Below are positions 1 through 8,098 of a stretch of DNA of 64,000 nt, piece after piece (the stretch's first letter is position 1; every line of letters starts with the position of its first letter). Below the pieces are notes generated by a model, which made no database searches, was not told the origin of the DNA, and saw only the letters and a program-made list of their open reading frames with translations. The position numbers and the translations under genes are program-made. This DNA is from Saccharococcus thermophilus. Lineage in GTDB: Bacteria; Bacillota; Bacilli; Bacillales; Anoxybacillaceae. The stretch is from positions 1,302,001-1,366,000 of the forward strand of contig NZ_JAASRS010000001.1 in assembly GCF_011761475.1 (NCBI RefSeq), in the 5' to 3' direction.

Positions 1-132
1 ATCCCCCACGCTCCCTCGCCGAAGTAAACACGGTTGACGTACATTTCTAAAATCTTTTTTTTCGAATACGTTTGCTCGATTTTTTTCGCGATAAACCATT
101 CTTCCCATTTGCGCCGCAATGTTTTTTCATTC
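1..132 (-). pseudogene. Class A penicillin-binding protein, continuation of the split gene (runs off the window)
   Basis: Read on the minus strand from 132 this encodes EKTLRRKWEEWFIAKKIEQT and continues to a YVNRVYFGEGAWG stretch. These are classic motifs of the glycosyltransferase family 51 domain, which polymerises lipid II glycan strands outside the membrane. It joins exactly in frame to the fragment at 1496-1921 once the IS4-type element and one copy of its 7-bp target duplication are removed. The join restores NVFLTNEKTLRRK. The transpeptidase domain lies outside the window. Confidence 0.85.
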
Positions 133-1495
133 CTGTAGTTGAGCAATTTTAATTACAATAATTACCATGTAAAAGAGACAAACAGGGTACCCCTTATGCC
201 ACGTGGAGCTGTTTTTTCACGGTATCAATGGGAATATTTTGTTTCGCTGCACGGTAAATGAACTCCACGAGGCTATGTCCTTTTCTCTTGCGCAGAAGAT
301 CGAGCCCATCAGAAAAATCGCTGTTCGACTCGAACATGCTGTACACGTAAGCAAGCTGCACCAAGATCCAGTAGCGTTTCACCGCCCGACGTCCGCGAAC
401 GCGGTATCCATCGAGTTTCAGCTGGTCTTTCGCTTGACGGAAAAAACATTCGATCGACCAACGCTGGGCATAGTAGCGCAAGATCTCTTCATCGCTTAGA
501 TCCCGGTCGGTGCTCAAGACGCAGTGAAGATGTTCCGATGTCATCGGCTGATCGGCTTTCCAAGCGAGCAGCACCACGGCATCATCGAGACCTTTGAGAG
601 AGCCTTCGTAGCGATAAACCCGATAACGCTCTTCTCCCACCGTGACGAGGTGAGTGTCTTTCGGTTCGATGTAGCGGGCAAACTCCCTCACCTGAACCGC
701 AATGCCTTTTGGATAAAGAAGCCGATTGGCCTTGAGCATTGCGATTACGTGGAATCCCTTTTTCAGACAAGCTTCCACGAGCGTTTGCGATGGATACCAA
801 GAGTCCATCAGCACATAAACAGGACGGTGTACATCCAAAGAAGAAAGCATCTCGATCGCGAGTTCCCCCTTGCTTTTCCCAGCCGCCTTGTCGTAGAGGC
901 GGAACGCAAAGGGAAAAGCCTGGGTCATCGTATGAACCATGAGCCAAACGAGAGAATGTCCCCAGATCGACTTTTTCTCTGTGTGAGAATAGTGCCAATC
1001 ACACCCTTGAATGGCGTGCGTTGCCTGTGACGAAGGCTTGGTTTTTTGGCAAATCGTATCATCGATCGAAACAAAAAGGGGTTGACTCTCCTGTTTGGCG
1101 ATGCGTTCGACACGACGAAGCATCCACTGTTGAAGTTTGCGAAGCAGCGTCTCTTCATCCCAAGGGCTTTTCGTGAAAAAATGGCTGAGTGTCGTGCGGT
1201 GGTTCGGATGAAAGCTCCAATGATGAAGATCGGTCAATGTTCCCGCAAATCCTTTGGTGGTCAGCGCATCCACGATATGAACGAGATGCTTCATGACAGG
1301 TTTTGAAAAATAAAGGGCCAACCCCAACATCGTGAAAAACTTGTGGATTCCTTGATGATGTGCTAATCTATTCATGAGACATGAACCTCCTTGTGAATAG
1401 TTTTGGTGACACATCTATTCTAATCAAGGAATCGGGTTCATGTCTCTTTTTTTGTTTGGTTGTAAATTTATGTTAGCGAATTTGCTCATCTACAG
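133..1495 (-). mobile_element. IS4-family insertion sequence, complete, 1363 bp
   Basis: Terminal inverted repeats are CTGTAGTTGAGCAATTT at the left end (from 133) and the near-complement of CTGTAGATGAGCAAATT at the right end (to 1495). The 7-bp sequence TTCATTC flanks both sides (126-132 and 1496-1502) and is the target duplication. The ends are confirmed independently: deleting the element plus one repeat gives an uninterrupted penicillin-binding protein frame. One transposase gene fills the element, apparently intact. Confidence 0.9.
194..1375 (-). CDS. IS4-family DDE transposase
   Basis: A 393-residue transposase whose job is to cut and paste the surrounding element. The acidic triad is visible: SIDDT, then MDSWYPS, then the IS4 signature YAQRWSIECFFRQAK, which fits Y-(2)-R-(3)-E-(6)-K. 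The start is the ATG at 1375, giving MNRLAHHQG, with AGGAGG about 10 bases upstream. The open frame runs further upstream to 1414 but has no ribosome binding site there. No frameshift or internal stop is seen, so the enzyme may be active. Confidence 0.9.
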   Translation of the reverse strand: MNRLAHHQGIHKFFTMLGLALYFSKPVMKHLVHIVDALTTKGFAGTLTDLHHWSFHPNHRTTLSHFFTKSPWDEETLLRKLQQWMLRRVERIAKQESQPLFVSIDDTICQKTKPSSQATHAIQGCDWHYSHTEKKSIWGHSLVWLMVHTMTQAFPFAFRLYDKAAGKSKGELAIEMLSSLDVHRPVYVLMDSWYPSQTLVEACLKKGFHVIAMLKANRLLYPKGIAVQVREFARYIEPKDTHLVTVGEERYRVYRYEGSLKGLDDAVVLLAWKADQPMTSEHLHCVLSTDRDLSDEEILRYYAQRWSIECFFRQAKDQLKLDGYRVRGRRAVKRYWILVQLAYVYSMFESNSDFSDGLDLLRKRKGHSLVEFIYRAAKQNIPIDTVKKQLHVA

Positions 1496-1921
1496 TTCAT
1501 TCGTTAAAAATACGTTTTTCGCTAACTGCTGTGTAATGGTGCTTCCGCCTTCCGCCCATTCCCCAGCTTTCATATTGCGGACGAGCGCCCGCAAAATGCC
1601 ATAATAATCAATCCCATGATGCTGATAAAAACGGCGGTCTTCTGTCGCTACTACCGCTTCGAGAAAATGATTAGGAATCCGTTCGATCGGTACCCATTCC
1701 ATCTTCGATGAGGAAATTTTGCTAGCGACACGTCCGTTTTGGTCATAAATGACAGTCGGGGCTGGCAGCGGATTTTGCAGCGCGCTTATATCTCTTGTCG
1801 CGATATACCATTGCATCGCTAAATAGACGCCGACAATAAAAACCGCGAACACAGCTCCATTCAGCAGCCAATGCCTTTTCCGTTTGTTTTTTCTTGCTTG
1901 CCATCGGCTTTGTTGTTCCAA
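1496..1921 (-). pseudogene. Class A penicillin-binding protein, N-terminal fragment
   Basis: This fragment has a short cytoplasmic lysine/arginine-rich tail, one membrane anchor (LLNGAVFAVFIVGVYLA), then the start of a family 51 glycosyltransferase domain. It contains the catalytic motif ATEDRRFYQHHGID and the second motif GGSTITQQLAKN. The best start is TTG at 1921 (LEQQSRW), because the G-rich ribosome binding site lies 6-7 bases upstream. An ATG further upstream has no such site. The gene is cut by the IS4-type element right after FLTNE. The product is a PbpF/PbpG-like peptidoglycan synthase; which paralogue cannot be told from this part. Confidence 0.85.
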
Positions 1922-1993
1922 TGAAATCCCCCCTACTCTATCAACGTTATACAATTCGAAGCGACGCTCCTTTTTCCGTACATTGCCCATCAT

Positions 1994-2035
1994 AAAAAAA
2001 TGGCGCAAACGGCCTGGTTGCGTCCATTTGCGCCA
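1994..2035 (-). terminator. Rho-independent terminator of the efflux operon
   Basis: On the minus strand a TGGCGCAAA / TTTGCGCCA stem is followed by a run of seven T. It lies just after the stop of the MFS gene and before the penicillin-binding protein gene. Confidence 0.85.
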
Positions 2036-2043
2036 GCATTCCA

Positions 2044-3738
2044 TCAAGCTGATGGAACATCTTTCTTTTTCCCTTTTAAGAAGAACGCCAAAATCAGCGC
2101 CAGCACAGCGAGTCCGGTAGCGACAAAAAATGCGTCGTTAATTCCCTCAACAGCGGAATGCTGTTGTACGATGCCATATAAAAGCTGCGCGATCGCTTCA
2201 TCACTAGGAATCGCATGTTTCAACTGCGCGACAATATCCATGAAGAACGGATTATTTTCCGTCATCTCATTGCGATAATTTTCCGCATGAAACTTCGTAC
2301 GGTTAGACATGATGGTAACGAGAAATGCCGTACCAAGCGAAGCAGCGACTTGCCGCAGCGTGTTGGCCATTGCCGTTCCATGGCTGTATAAATGGCGTGG
2401 CAACGCGTTTAATCCTTCCGTCATAATCGGCATCGACAACATCGACATGCCGAACATGCGGAAAATATAAATGGCCAAAATATGGCTGTATGGCGTATCC
2501 ATCGTCAGCTTGCTGAACTCCCACGTTGTCACGACCGTAATAACTAATCCAACAATCGCCAGCATGCGCGCGCCGATGCGGTCAAAAATCCAGCCGGAAA
2601 TCGGCGACATAATCGCCATTACGATCGCGCCAGGCAAAAGCAACAAACCCGCGTCAAACGGCGTAAAGCCGCGCAAGTTTTGCAAATAGACCGGAAGCAG
2701 GACCATCGCGGCAAACAGAGCCATGTTAATGACGCAGCCGATGATGGTGGACAAAGTAAACACGTTATATTTAAACACACGGAAATTCAAAATTGGATTT
2801 TCCATCGTTAACGAACGCCATGTAAATAAAATCAAGAATATGACACCAATGATAATGGACACTATTACACTCGTCTGTCCCCAGCCGTTGCTTCCGGCTT
2901 CGCTGAATCCATAAAGCACACCGCCAAAGCCGATTGTCGAATAAATCGCGCCGCGCCAGTCTAAAAGCGGATTTCCTGTTTTCGGTGTATTCTTTAACCA
3001 AAGAAACGCGAGCACAATATCAATAATCGCAATCGGTAATACAACATAGAACAAAAGGCGCCACGTGTAATGTTCCACGATCCATCCCGATAATGTCGGA
3101 CCGACGGCCGGCGCGAACATCATGGCAATCCCAACAGTTCCCATCGCCACTCCGCGTTTTTCGGGCGGAAAAATAGTTAGCATAATGACCATCATTAATT
3201 GCATAATAATTCCCGCCCCTACCGCTTGGATCAGACGGCCGGTCAAGATAACGGAAAATGATGGGGCAACCGAACAAATAAACGCTCCGATCGCAAAAAA
3301 CGACATCCCTGATAAAAACAGTTTTTTTGTTGGAAATTTAGCAATTAAAAACGGGCTGATCGGAATCAGCACACCGTTAACGAGCATGTATCCTGTCACA
3401 AGCCATTGAATCGTTGACGTTTCTACATTGAAATCATTCATCATATGCGGCAGCGCGACGTTAATGAGCGTTTGGTTCAAAATCGCCACAAACGCTCCAA
3501 GTATGATCGTCACGACCACTTTTACGCGGCTGTCGCCAATGTTGGCCAAAGCCGTTTGGCCGGATGGCGCTGTTGTTTGAACCGTCTTTTCGTCGCTATT
3601 TGCCACCGCGCTGGTCGATGCTTCCGCTCGTTTTGCATCAGGCGGGACGGGAGCGTTTTTTCGTCTTATTAGCGCAATATTCGCCACCGCAAGAACGAGA
3701 ACGGAAAAAATAATGTAGCCAGTTAAAAACATTGCCAT
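2044..3738 (-). CDS. DHA2-family (EmrB/QacA type) drug-efflux MFS transporter
   Basis: A 564-residue, roughly 14-helix proton-coupled exporter. After an N-terminal helix and a hydrophilic stretch (about 25-70) the transporter core begins with the DHA2-like NQTLINVALPHMMNDF. It continues with QWLVTGYMLVNGVLIP and the motif C-like region GPTLSGWIVEHYTWRLLF. AGGTGA precedes the ATG at the proper distance. It is the last gene of marR-hlyD-mfs and follows the membrane-fusion gene by 10 bases, so the two probably work as one exporter. The extra N-terminal helix is unusual for the family. The substrate cannot be predicted. Confidence 0.88.
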   Translation of the reverse strand: MAMFLTGYIIFSVLVLAVANIALIRRKNAPVPPDAKRAEASTSAVANSDEKTVQTTAPSGQTALANIGDSRVKVVVTIILGAFVAILNQTLINVALPHMMNDFNVETSTIQWLVTGYMLVNGVLIPISPFLIAKFPTKKLFLSGMSFFAIGAFICSVAPSFSVILTGRLIQAVGAGIIMQLMMVIMLTIFPPEKRGVAMGTVGIAMMFAPAVGPTLSGWIVEHYTWRLLFYVVLPIAIIDIVLAFLWLKNTPKTGNPLLDWRGAIYSTIGFGGVLYGFSEAGSNGWGQTSVIVSIIIGVIFLILFTWRSLTMENPILNFRVFKYNVFTLSTIIGCVINMALFAAMVLLPVYLQNLRGFTPFDAGLLLLPGAIVMAIMSPISGWIFDRIGARMLAIVGLVITVVTTWEFSKLTMDTPYSHILAIYIFRMFGMSMLSMPIMTEGLNALPRHLYSHGTAMANTLRQVAASLGTAFLVTIMSNRTKFHAENYRNEMTENNPFFMDIVAQLKHAIPSDEAIAQLLYGIVQQHSAVEGINDAFFVATGLAVLALILAFFLKGKKKDVPSA

Positions 3739-3748
3739 AGGCCATCAC

Positions 3749-4387
3749 CTACTTATGAATGCGAACGGTGACGTTCATTCCTGGTACTAGCCCCGCCCCG
3801 TTATCATCGTCAATGGAAATCGTCACTGGAATGACTTGCGTCACTTTCGTATAGTTTCCAGTAGCGTTGGAGCTTGGAAGCAAGCTAAATGTATTGGCAG
3901 TCGCATTCCCTATTTTTTCTACTTTGCCGGTAAATTTGCGATCTGGGTATGCATCCACGTAAATATCGACATCTTGGCCTACTTTGACATCTCTAATATC
4001 CGTTTCTTCAATGTTGGCCGTTACCCACAAATCATCCAAATCATAGCCGCGCGCCAGCGTCATGCCAGCAGCGACAAACGAATTTTCCACCGCGTTTTGC
4101 TGCACAATCGTCATATGATGCGGAACAGTTACTGGGATTGTATTTTTGCCGTCGAAGATCTCACCAATTTTAGCGTCGCTGTTAAACGTTTTTCCGACAT
4201 TTCCCGACCAGGAAGTCAACTTTCCAGAAAACGGAGCAGTAATCGTAATCGCTTGGCCGTCGATACGGGCGTTGTCCGTTTTAATGTAGTTGGTTACCTC
4301 GTTGACATAATAATAAGCAGCAAAACCGCCGCCTACAAGTAAAATAAGAACGATAATGTTTAGCGTGATGAGCCGTTTTGCGTTCAT
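3749..4387 (-). CDS. HlyD/EmrA-type membrane fusion (periplasmic adaptor-like) protein
   Basis: A 212-residue protein with an N-terminal membrane anchor (ITLNIIVLILLVGGGFAAYYY). It is followed by a short biotinyl-lipoyl-like half (TDNARIDGQAITITAPFSGK) and a beta-barrel region with the HlyD_D23 signature DLWVTANIEETDIRDVKVGQ. It lacks the long coiled-coil hairpin of Gram-negative EmrA, as usual in Firmicutes. It would assist the downstream MFS pump outside the membrane. GGGAGG lies 7 bases before the ATG. The start is 4 bases after the marR stop, so translation is probably coupled. Confidence 0.88.
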   Translation of the reverse strand: MNAKRLITLNIIVLILLVGGGFAAYYYVNEVTNYIKTDNARIDGQAITITAPFSGKLTSWSGNVGKTFNSDAKIGEIFDGKNTIPVTVPHHMTIVQQNAVENSFVAAGMTLARGYDLDDLWVTANIEETDIRDVKVGQDVDIYVDAYPDRKFTGKVEKIGNATANTFSLLPSSNATGNYTKVTQVIPVTISIDDDNGAGLVPGMNVTVRIHK

Positions 4388-4391
4388 TGTT

Positions 4392-4832
4392 TTATTCCTC
4401 CCCTAGCAATATGTCCTTCATTTTTTGTTGAATAGAAAGAAATTGGATAATTTCATCCATCTCTATTGTTTGCTCAATTTTTTTTAACCGCTGCAACAAA
4501 ATTGATTCCTGGTTAAACGCTTCTTGAATCGTCCGTCTTCCTTTTTCCGTTAGACTTAATACGACGGCGCGGCGGTCTTTTTTCGAGGTTTCCCGCGCCA
4601 CTAATCCAGCGCTGACAAGGCGGTCCACCGTACCGCTGACGTTGCTGTTGCTTAAATTTAATTTTTCCGCCAAATCGTTCAGCCGGATATTTTCTTTTTT
4701 CCATAACGTGTAAAGAATCATTAGCTGCACTTCTGTAATTCCTACCCGGGCCGCATCTTCGCGGACAAGCCGGCACAACGCTTTTTGCATTCGGAACACC
4801 GAATACATAATCTCTTTTCCAATACCTTCCAT
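4392..4832 (-). CDS. MarR-family transcriptional regulator
   Basis: A 146-residue winged-helix regulator. The MarR core is clear: LMILYTLWKKENIRLNDLAE, the recognition-helix region LSNSNVSGTVDRLVSAGLV, and the wing signature RETSKKDRRAVVLSLTEKG. It heads the hlyD-mfs operon. MarR proteins usually repress their own operon until a small toxic ligand binds. A -10/-35 pair and paired TTCG(C/T)AT repeats lie directly upstream and fit autorepression. The ATG at 4832 follows a strong GGAGGGGGG. Confidence 0.9.
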   Translation of the reverse strand: MEGIGKEIMYSVFRMQKALCRLVREDAARVGITEVQLMILYTLWKKENIRLNDLAEKLNLSNSNVSGTVDRLVSAGLVARETSKKDRRAVVLSLTEKGRRTIQEAFNQESILLQRLKKIEQTIEMDEIIQFLSIQQKMKDILLGEE

Positions 4833-4876
4833 GCATCCCCCCTCCTCACTATTAATATGTAATCAAAATAGTTTCA

Positions 4877-4932
4877 ATACGAATTATTTCTATGCGAAGT
4901 ATGATTATAACATGACAATATATAAAAATCAA
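4877..4932 (-). promoter_or_regulatory. Promoter and probable MarR operator of the efflux operon
   Basis: On the minus strand a -35 TTGATT (4927-4932) and a perfect -10 TATAAT (4904-4909) are separated by 17 bases. Just downstream lie two direct copies, TTCGCAT (4892-4898) and TTCGTAT (4877-4883), about one and a half helical turns apart. Their place over the start site fits a repressor site. That the MarR protein binds them is inference. Confidence 0.7.
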
Positions 4933-5137
4933 AATAAATCAAATGTGGGGAAAACATTGGGAAATCATATGCTAGATAAAATTCGTCCAGAAGGCCGAAG
5001 TCTTGCTCCGCCTTTTTTCCTGGTTGATAAAAAAGAGCCTGCTCAAAACGAGTAGAATCCAGTTTTTCGACAAAGCCGACAAGCTGCGCCCAGCACTAAG
5101 CCAAATCTAACCATTTTTCATGTAATATACTATTTTA
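4933..5137. other. Intergenic region left of the IS982-type element
   Basis: No gene is supported. The stretch holds short hairpin-like repeats (for example GAGCCTGCTC near 5034) and no open frame with a ribosome binding site. It may be what is left of sequence moved by the neighbouring insertion element. Confidence 0.5.
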
Positions 5138-6139
5138 ACCCGTGGTGCTAGTTGAGTTTTAACACTCAACTAGCCCAAGAACAACAAGGGAGTAAGCCAG
5201 TAAAATACCATCCAGCGCCGTTTCAAATCCAGAAACCGAGTTCGCTCGAATCTCGGTGATCCGATACGAATCGACTAAAATCGAAAACACGGTTTCCACC
5301 ACTTTACGTTTTCGCTTCATCCACTGTTTCCATGCGTCCGATTGGCGAATTCGCTGATTTTTTCGAACGGGCGTCCAAAAAGCGACCCGGTGCTCTTCGT
5401 ACAGCTTCTTTTGCAGCTTTTGGCTGATATACCCTTTGTCACCGAGGTTATACGGATGTGGAATTTGCGTCATGACGGTTTCAGCGGCCACCCGGTCGTG
5501 ACAAGACGCTTCAGTGACGACATATCCCATCGGAAGCCCTTGGTCGGTGACCTGCAGATGAAGTTTCAACCCATAGAAAGTGATCCTTTTGGAAGCACAA
5601 TAGCCAATATCCGCAATTCCACGAAACCGTTTGACGCGATGCATTCGGGATGAATGACACAGCTCGATCGGCAAGCTGTCCACGACCGCATACGCATGGT
5701 GTTGCCCGCACTTGGCCAGCTGGTGCCGAATCTACTTGATCGCAAAGCTAAGCGCTCGGCAGCGACGGTTGTACCGAGAACGCTCAGGGAACAAGGCCTT
5801 GGGAAACAAATTCCCAATCACAAACCGGTGCCAAGCCCGTTCGGAAGTGAAGCCCAACAACTTTCCAAGGACATGGATGGTGATGATGACTTCGTCTTTC
5901 TGTTTCAACAAATGACGATTTCGACGTTGAAGATGAATCTGGATACTCGATAGTTGAGCTGATACAAAACACAAAATCGATGCATATTGTTTTTGAAGTT
6001 TGACACGATCTGTTGTAAAATGAAAGTGCTCTTGCATGGGAACTTCTCCTTTTGATGTTTGGTTGCACTTTCATTTTAAGGAGATCCTCATGCAAGGGCT
6101 ATTTTTTATGCTTGTCTGATTTTATCTAGCACCACGGGT
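5138..6139 (-). mobile_element. IS982-family insertion sequence, 1002 bp, transposase broken
   Basis: Perfect 14-bp terminal inverted repeats ACCCGTGGTGCTAG bound the element (5138-5151 and 6126-6139). These match the usual IS982 ends starting ACCC. I see no exact target duplication, so the flanks have either changed or recombined. The single transposase gene carries an in-frame stop codon. Confidence 0.88.
5159..6037 (-). pseudogene. IS982-family transposase interrupted by an amber codon
   Basis: The full frame from ATG 6037 to 5159 would give 292 residues, the usual IS982 length. A single TAG at 5734-5732, after SFAIK, divides it. Both halves are in the same reading frame, so this is a point nonsense mutation and not a frameshift. 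The downstream half holds the acidic residues VVDSLPIEL, LGDKGYI and KVVETVFSILVD. Unless the stop is read through, the element cannot move by itself. Confidence 0.88.
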
Positions 6140-6216
6140 AAACTTTTTATAAATCAAGAAGCAATTTTTTATTTCATTAAATTTTGGAAATCAACTATTT
6201 TTGACAACATGCATGT

Positions 6217-6252
6217 AAAAAGCCGACCTCCATGCAAGAGATCGGCTTTTTT
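6217..6252 (-). terminator. Terminator after the 6S RNA / yng operon
   Basis: An AAAAAGCCGA / TCGGCTTTTTT stem with T-runs on both strands. It can end minus-strand transcription of the 6S-like RNA and any readthrough from yngE. Confidence 0.8.
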
Positions 6253-6261
6253 CGTGTGTAT

Positions 6262-6456
6262 GACGCCGCGTTTGCCGTTGGTGGAATGCAGTTTCTCAAC
6301 CACACTCTACCAGGTGGGTGTTCGCAGAAACGTTCCTGTCGTCCTCTAACCTAGCGTGTAGGGAGGCATGACATTCCCGTTTCGATATAGAACTCCCTTT
6401 CTTTTGCCATCGGTTGAAACTTCATTCTTCAACGAACAACGCAGCGGTTTTTGGTG
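6262..6456 (-). ncRNA. ssrS: Probable 6S RNA (RNA polymerase-binding regulator)
   Basis: There is no reading frame, but the minus strand folds into one long rod of about 190 nt, the size of bacterial 6S RNA. The closing helix pairs CGCTGCGTT (near 6446) with AACGCGGCG (near 6264), then GTTG, GAAT and AGTTTC with CAAC, ATTC and GAAACT. A large central bubble follows; one strand holds CTGCGAACACCCACC, which resembles the 6S consensus. The apical arm pairs GAAACG/CGTTTC, TGTC/GACA and CCTC/GAGG. It has its own promoter and a terminator. In known cases 6S RNA mimics an open promoter and sequesters the housekeeping holoenzyme. The family call rests on structure and recalled sequence similarity. 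Confidence 0.68.
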
Positions 6457-6462
6457 ATTATT

Positions 6463-6491
6463 ATCATACATAATCTTTTTTCTTTTTGCAA
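6463..6491 (-). promoter_or_regulatory. Promoter of the 6S-like RNA
   Basis: TTGCAA (6486-6491), a 17-base spacer and TATGAT (6463-6468) on the minus strand. The predicted start is about 6456, just before the closing helix. It lies only 34 bases after the yngE stop codon. Confidence 0.7.
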
Positions 6492-6524
6492 GTGGATGAT
6501 TCTCTCATTTTTTCGTAAGTGTCC

Positions 6525-8087
6525 TTAAACTGGATACACACCATGTTTTCTTTCCGAGAACGTCATATATTTAGACATATACGCATCAAAACGGCGGATC
6601 AGCTCATCGCGCAATTGGTTTGGAGCAATAATGCCGTCTACGACCATTTCCGACGCAAGCCGGTAAATATCGATATCGCGGCGGTATTCTTCACGTTTTT
6701 GTTCGACAAAGGCTGCGCGCTCTTCCTCTGGCAATTCCGCAATTTTATTCGCATACACGGCGTTGACTGCCGCTTCCGGTCCCATGACGGCGATTTGCGC
6801 GTTTGGAAACGCCAAGCAACAATCCGGTTCAAACGCCGGTCCGGCCATCGCATACAACCCGGCACCGTATGCTTTGCGCACGATGATCGAGATTTTCGGC
6901 ACGGTCGCTTCCGACATCGCCGAAATCATTTTCGCTCCGTGGCGGATGATGCCGGCGCGCTCCACTTTCGTACCGATCATAAAACCTGGAATGTCGGCTA
7001 AAAAGAGAAGCGGAATGTTAAACGCATCGCAAAGCGTAATAAATTTCGCCGCTTTGTCGGCAGAATCGTGGAACAACACCCCGCCTTTGACGCGCGGCTG
7101 ATTGGCGATAATGCCGATCGTCTGGCCGTTTAAGCGCGCCAGTCCGGTGATGAGCTCCGGCGCAAACAGCTTCTTAATTTCGCAAAACGAGCCTTCGTCG
7201 ATCACGCGCTCAATCAAATCGTACATGTTAAACGGGGCGTTTTGGTTCGCCGGAAGAATATCTTCGATCGTTTTTTCAAACGCTTTTGGCGGTTTCGCCT
7301 CCACTACAGGCGGCTTCTCGCTGTAATTGGCCGGAAAATAGGATAGATAGCGGCGGGCATAGGCAATCGCCTCTTCTTCCGTTTTCACAAGCACATCGCC
7401 ACATCCGGAAACAGTGCAATGCATACGGGCCCCGCCCATTTCTTCAAGCGTCACTTTTTCTCCGATCACCATTTCCGCCATGCGCGGCGAGCCTAAATAC
7501 ATCGAGGCGTTTCCTTCGACCATGATGACAATATCGCAAAATGCCGGAATATACGCCCCACCGGCAGCGGAAGGACCAAATAAGAGGCAGACTTGCGGCA
7601 CTTTTCCTGATAATTTCACCTGGTTATAAAAGATTCTTCCCGCACCGCGCCGGCCTGGAAACATTTCAATTTGGTCCGTGATGCGCGCGCCAGCAGAATC
7701 CACTAAATATAGAATCGGGCAGCGAAGCTTTTCTGCGGTTTCTTGAATACGAATAATTTTTTCAACGGTGCGCGCTCCCCATGAACCTGCTTTCACCGTA
7801 GAGTCATTCGCCATTACGCATACCGTTTGACCGTTAATTTTTCCGACTCCTGTAACAACGCCATCGGCAGGGAGCCCATCAGCTAGGCAGTTCGCAAAAA
7901 GACCGTCTTCAAATTCCAGTCCGTTGTCCAACAATAATTTTAAGCGGTCACGGACAAACAGTTTCCCTTGCGCGGCGTTTTTCTCGTGATATTTTGGAGC
8001 TCCTCCTTGTTCGATTTTCTTGATTCGTTCCGTCAATTGCTCTGTAAGTGTTTTGTTTTGCTTGTTCATCACATCGTTTGTTTGCAT
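6525..8087 (-). CDS. yngE: Acyl-CoA carboxylase, carboxyltransferase (beta) subunit
   Basis: A 520-residue biotin-dependent carboxyltransferase that moves CO2 from carboxybiotin to an acyl-CoA, in this operon most likely 3-methylcrotonyl-CoA. Both crotonase-like halves are present. The N-half has the acyl-CoA-binding signature PQVCLLFGPSAAGGAYIPAF. The C-half has the biotin-binding region with IPLLFLADIPGFMIG and VRKAYGAGLYAM. It is the last gene of the operon, 11 bases after yngF. It partners the biotin carboxylase (10045-11397) and the 70-residue carrier protein (9810-10022). The ATG at 8087 follows GGGGGAAGG. Confidence 0.9.
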   Translation of the reverse strand: MQTNDVMNKQNKTLTEQLTERIKKIEQGGAPKYHEKNAAQGKLFVRDRLKLLLDNGLEFEDGLFANCLADGLPADGVVTGVGKINGQTVCVMANDSTVKAGSWGARTVEKIIRIQETAEKLRCPILYLVDSAGARITDQIEMFPGRRGAGRIFYNQVKLSGKVPQVCLLFGPSAAGGAYIPAFCDIVIMVEGNASMYLGSPRMAEMVIGEKVTLEEMGGARMHCTVSGCGDVLVKTEEEAIAYARRYLSYFPANYSEKPPVVEAKPPKAFEKTIEDILPANQNAPFNMYDLIERVIDEGSFCEIKKLFAPELITGLARLNGQTIGIIANQPRVKGGVLFHDSADKAAKFITLCDAFNIPLLFLADIPGFMIGTKVERAGIIRHGAKMISAMSEATVPKISIIVRKAYGAGLYAMAGPAFEPDCCLAFPNAQIAVMGPEAAVNAVYANKIAELPEEERAAFVEQKREEYRRDIDIYRLASEMVVDGIIAPNQLRDELIRRFDAYMSKYMTFSERKHGVYPV

Positions 8088-8098
8088 GTGCCTTCCCC

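Noticed and set aside
524-1030. Plus-strand open frame of 168 codons
   Set aside because: Shadow of the IS4 transposase on the other strand; no family-like sequence.
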